From the NCBI GenBank assembly GCA_965250265.1, contig CBDFNO010000011.1:1-64000 (forward strand): a stretch of DNA of 64,000 nucleotides. The letters run 5' to 3'. Of this stretch, positions 15,001-21,000 are shown piece by piece. A model generated the notes under the pieces. The model was not told the origin of the DNA. It saw only the letters and a list, made by a program, of their open reading frames with translations, and searched no databases. Every line of letters starts with the position of its first letter. Position 1 is the stretch's first letter. A program made the translations under genes and the position numbers. The DNA comes from PRS1 sp965250265. GTDB lineage: Bacteria; Bacteroidota; Bacteroidia; Flavobacteriales; Flavobacteriaceae.

Positions 15001-18000
15001 ACGCCTGTGGCATCACTTGGACCTTGGTTGGTCACTGTGATAGTAAAGGTTACTGTATCGCCTACATTTGGTGTCGCATTATCTACAACTTTTGTTAATT
15101 CTAGATCTGCTACTGGTGTTGGTGTTGTATCGGCATTGTCCTCGTCATCTTCACTCTGGTCACCATCGTCATTGTTTGGATCGGAGTCCGGATCGTCTTG
15201 ATCTGCCGTAGCAATCTCTGCTACGTTCGTATAGTCTCCACTCGCATTGACTGTCGCTACTACAGTAAAGTTTGTACTTGCTCCCGCTGCTAAATCAAAC
15301 GTACCTGGATTGTTATCTGTTACTAATGTATAACCACTCGGTAAGTTGTCCGCTACAGATACGCCTGTGGCATCACTTGGACCTTGGTTGGTCACTGTGA
15401 TAGTAAAGGTTACTGTATCGCCTACATTTGGTGTCGCATTATCTACAACTTTTGTTAATTCTAGATCTGCTACTGGTGTTGGTGTTGTATCGGCATTGTC
15501 CTCGTCATCTTCACTCTGGTCACCATCGTCATTGTTTGGATCGGAGTCCGGATCGTCTTGATCTGCCGTAGCAATCTCTGCTACGTTCGTATAGTCTCCA
15601 CTCGCATTGACTGTCGCTACTACAGTAAAGTTTGTACTTGCTCCCGCTGCTAAATCAAACGTACCTGGATTGTTATCTGTTACTAATGTATAACCACTCG
15701 GTAAGTTGTCCGCTACAGATACGCCTGTGGCATCACTTGGACCTTGGTTGGTCACTGTGATAGTAAAGGTTACTGTATCGCCTACATTTGGTGTCGCATT
15801 ATCTACAACTTTTGTTAATTCTAGATCTGCTACTGGTGTTGGTGTTGTATCGGCATTGTCCTCGTCATCTTCACTCTGGTCACCATCGTCATTGTTTGGA
15901 TCGGAGTCCGGATCGTCTTGATCTGCCGTAGCAATCTCTGCTACGTTCGTATAGTCTCCACTCGCATTGACTGTCGCTACTACAGTAAAGTTTGTACTTG
16001 CTCCCGCTGCTAAATCAAACGTACCTGGATTGTTATCTGTTACTAATGTATAACCACTCGGTAAGTTGTCCGCTACAGATACGCCTGTGGCATCACTTGG
16101 ACCTTGGTTGGTCACTGTGATAGTAAAGGTTACTGTATCGCCTACATTTGGTGTCGCATTATCTACAACTTTTGTTAATTCTAGATCTGCTACTGGTGTT
16201 GGTGTTGTATCGGCATTGTCCTCGTCATCTTCACTCTGGTCACCATCGTCATTGTTTGGATCGGAGTCCGGATCGTCTTGATCTGCCGTAGCAATCTCTG
16301 CTACGTTCGTATAGTCTCCACTCGCATTGACTGTCGCTACTACAGTAAAGTTTGTACTTGCTCCCGCTGCTAAATCAAACGTACCTGGATTGTTATCTGT
16401 TACTAATGTATAACCACTCGGTAAGTTGTCCGCTACAGATACGCCTGTGGCATCACTTGGACCTTGGTTGGTCACTGTGATAGTAAAGGTTACTGTATCG
16501 CCTACATTTGGTGTCGCATTATCTACAACTTTTGTTAATTCTAGATCTGCTACTGGTGTTGGTGTTGTATCGGCATTGTCCTCGTCATCTTCACTCTGGT
16601 CACCATCGTCATTGTTTGGATCGGAGTCCGGATCGTCTTGATCTGCCGTAGCAATCTCTGCTACGTTCGTATAGTCTCCACTCGCATTGACTGTCGCTAC
16701 TACAGTAAAGTTTGTACTTGCTCCCGCTGCTAAATCAAACGTACCTGGATTGTTATCTGTTACTAATGTATAACCACTCGGTAAGTTGTCCGCTACAGAT
16801 ACGCCTGTGGCATCACTTGGACCTTGGTTGGTCACTGTGATAGTAAAGGTTACTGTATCGCCTACATTTGGTGTCGCATTATCTACAACTTTTGTTAATT
16901 CTAGATCTGCTACTGGTGTTGGTGTTGTATCGGCATTGTCCTCGTCATCTTCACTCTGGTCACCATCGTCATTGTTTGGATCGGAGTCCGGATCGTCTTG
17001 ATCTGCCGTAGCAATCTCTGCTACGTTCGTATAGTCTCCACTCGCATTGACTGTCGCTACTACAGTAAAGTTTGTACTTGCTCCCGCTGCTAAATCAAAC
17101 GTACCTGGATTGTTATCTGTTACTAATGTATAACCACTCGGTAAGTTGTCCGCTACAGATACGCCTGTGGCATCACTTGGACCTTGGTTGGTCACTGTGA
17201 TAGTAAAGGTTACTGTATCGCCTACATTTGGTGTCGCATTATCTACAACTTTTGTTAATTCTAGATCTGCTACTGGTGTTGGTGTTGTATCGGCATTGTC
17301 CTCGTCATCTTCACTCTGGTCACCATCGTCATTGTTTGGATCGGAGTCCGGATCGTCTTGATCTGCCGTAGCAATCTCTGCTACGTTCGTATAGTCTCCA
17401 CTCGCATTGACTGTCGCTACTACAGTAAAGTTTGTACTTGCTCCCGCTGCTAAATCAAACGTACCTGGATTGTTATCTGTTACTAATGTATAACCACTCG
17501 GTAAGTTGTCCGCTACAGATACGCCTGTGGCATCACTTGGACCTTGGTTGGTCACTGTGATAGTAAAGGTTACTGTATCGCCTACATTTGGTGTCGCATT
17601 ATCTACAACTTTTGTTAATTCTAGATCTGCTACTGGTGTTGGTGTTGTATCGGCATTGTCCTCGTCATCTTCACTCTGGTCACCATCGTCATTGTTTGGA
17701 TCGGAGTCCGGATCGTCTTGATCTGCCGTAGCAATCTCTGCTACGTTCGTATAGTCTCCACTCGCATTGACTGTCGCTACTACAGTAAAGTTTGTACTTG
17801 CTCCCGCTGCTAAATCAAACGTACCTGGATTGTTATCTGTTACTAATGTATAACCACTCGGTAAGTTGTCCGCTACAGATACGCCTGTGGCATCACTTGG
17901 ACCTTGGTTGGTCACTGTGATAGTAAAGGTTACTGTATCGCCTACATTTGGTGTCGCATTATCTACAACTTTTGTTAATTCTAGATCTGCTACTGGTGTT

Positions 18001-21000
18001 GGTGTTGTATCGGCATTGTCCTCGTCATCTTCACTCTGGTCACCATCGTCATTGTTTGGATCGGAGTCCGGATCGTCTTGATCTGCCGTAGCAATCTCTG
18101 CTACGTTCGTATAGTCTCCACTCGCATTGACTGTCGCTACTACAGTAAAGTTTGTACTTGCTCCCGCTGCTAAATCAAACGTACCTGGATTGTTATCTGT
18201 TACTAATGTATAACCACTCGGTAAGTTGTCCGCTACAGATACGCCTGTGGCATCACTTGGACCTTGGTTGGTCACTGTGATAGTAAAGGTTACTGTATCG
18301 CCTACATTTGGTGTCGCATTATCTACAACTTTTGTTAATTCTAGATCTGCTACTGGTGTTGGTGTTGTATCGGCATTGTCCTCGTCATCTTCACTCTGGT
18401 CACCATCGTCATTGTTTGGATCGGAGTCCGGATCGTCTTGATCTGCCGTAGCAATCTCTGCTACGTTCGTATAGTCTCCACTCGCATTGACTGTCGCTAC
18501 TACAGTAAAGTTTGTACTTGCTCCCGCTGCTAAATCAAACGTACCTGGATTGTTATCTGTTACTAATGTATAACCACTCGGTAAGTTGTCCGCTACAGAT
18601 ACGCCTGTGGCATCACTTGGACCTTGGTTGGTCACTGTGATAGTAAAGGTTACTGTATCGCCTACATTTGGTGTCGCATTATCTACAACTTTTGTTAATT
18701 CTAGATCTGCTACTGGTGTTGGTGTTGTATCGGCATTGTCCTCGTCATCTTCACTCTGGTCACCATCGTCATTGTTTGGATCGGAGTCCGGATCGTCTTG
18801 ATCTGCCGTAGCAATCTCTGCTACGTTCGTATAGTCTCCACTCGCATTGACTGTCGCTACTACAGTAAAGTTTGTACTTGCTCCCGCTGCTAAATCAAAC
18901 GTACCTGGATTGTTATCTGTTACTAATGTATAACCACTCGGTAAGTTGTCCGCTACAGATACGCCTGTGGCATCACTTGGACCTTGGTTGGTCACTGTGA
19001 TAGTAAAGGTTACTGTATCGCCTACATTTGGTGTCGCATTATCTACAACTTTTGTTAATTCTAGATCTGCTGTACAATCATTCACCGTCACTTCCGTAGT
19101 ATAAGACACATCCACACATGGCAACACAGCCGAAATAGTATAAGTAAAGGTATATGTATCTGGTGCAACTCCTGTAAAGTCAACCGCTGATAAATTAGCA
19201 AGGCTTACCCCTGCACCATCTGTATTCGCCCAGGTTCCCGCAGGACCAGAAGTAACCAGAGTATTGAAGTTAAGCAGTTCATTCGGTGAACTGTTAGGGG
19301 CATTACAAACAGATGCTGTTGGAATAACTGTTGCAACTGGACTCATACTGATCGTTACTACAAAGCTGTTTTCATCAGTACAATTTGGTGTTGTATCGGA
19401 ATCTGTATACACAAATATGGTTTGTGTAGTAGTAATATTATTTCCTGCAAATAGTTGGGTTCCTGTACCACCAGGTTGGGTCCAGTATTCATTATTTGCA
19501 CTTAAGGTTGGCAATTGATAAGTGTCACAAGCCCCTACATCTGCAGGATTGTCTGCATTAGGTAGAGGATGCACAGTAGCTGTGGTAGCACACTCAATGG
19601 TACAACCATTAGGCTGTGTAATTATTACTGTAAATATCTCTCCATCAGTTACTCCTGTAGCCGTTGGATTTTGGTCTGTTGTATTTGTGATAGTAGCACT
19701 ACCATTAGAACTCCAAAGATAAGTTGCTTGCCCTGATACATCAACAGGAGAACCACTTCCACTATCAGATAATGAAGAGTTTAATTGTAGTGTCTCGCCT
19801 TCACATATTGGACCATCATTAGTCGCTGTACAGGTGTATTCATTTAGGATTTGAGATGTGCCCACTGTTTGAGGTGACCCAGTTGCCGTTGGCACCCCAT
19901 CACCATCTACTGTTGTACCCAAATTATCTTGAACTGGTCCTGCGAATCCATTAAATGTAGGATCTCCACTTGTATTTCCTCCATCAATATTAGTGTCTGT
20001 TACTAAATCGGCAGACGTAAAACTTCCTCCACCTTCAATAGCATCTGGACAGCCATCGCCATCACTATCTAAATCTAAATGATTTGGTATGCCGTCTCCG
20101 TCCGTATCTCCAGCCGAATTACAGAACGTTACGCCATCTGCCAAGTCATCTGGCACAGCCGACAGAGAAAAGCCTGTCGGAGTAGCTACGCCAGTGCAGA
20201 CATCTATACTGGTGACAGCCGAAGTTGATAGAGCACCTGATGCATACAAGACACCACCTGATACTGCAATTTGACCGGGATAAAAACTCGTAATAAACGT
20301 AGCAATATTTCCAGTTGGAGTCGCTGTTGTCATATCAATGCTGCCAAAACCGCCGGCGCCTGGTGATGGTGCAAGTGATATAAACATTGTAGGATTTCCA
20401 TTGCAGCCAATACCTATTGCGATATCTCCCCAATTACCATCCCCAATACCTAAAGGATCAGTAGAGAATATTGTGAAGGAAGTCATTGTTTTTCCATCTG
20501 CACTTAAGTTAATCGCTATTATTGTCCTAAGATCGTTACCCATGTATAGCACTCCATCATAATAAGTCCCTGCCCCAGACCTAAAACTAATACCAGGTAC
20601 TGTTCCTACAGAAGTCCACAGTGTAGTTGACGGGTCATATACTACAATCTCGCTCAGGTCACTTGTACTATGCCCATATATCAGTCCACCATTGTCATGG
20701 TTATAGACGATACCATTTAAGTCGATACCAGAAGGTATTACTAACTCTATGGTCTCTGTCCCAGTCAAAGGATCATAGGCCACTAAACTTCCATTGATTT
20801 TGTTTTCATATCGGAGTAGATACGCCCCTCCTTCACAGCTCGATTCATCGGTATCTAAAATACCGTCGTTGTCATCGTCTAAGTCGCAAATGTCTGATAT
20901 GCCATCGCTATCGGTATCTAGATTGCCTGAGGCCACAGGGTCGCAGGGATCTGTAGGATCTGCACACTCTGCACTCTGCGTTCCAGCATCTTGGCTATCT

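Noticed and set aside
8146..18801. Thirty identical plus-strand open frames of 71 codons
   Set aside because: They recur every 360 bp only because they are antisense shadows of the DUF11 repeats. Their Ser/Val-rich product has no domain, and a continuous coding frame exists on the other strand.
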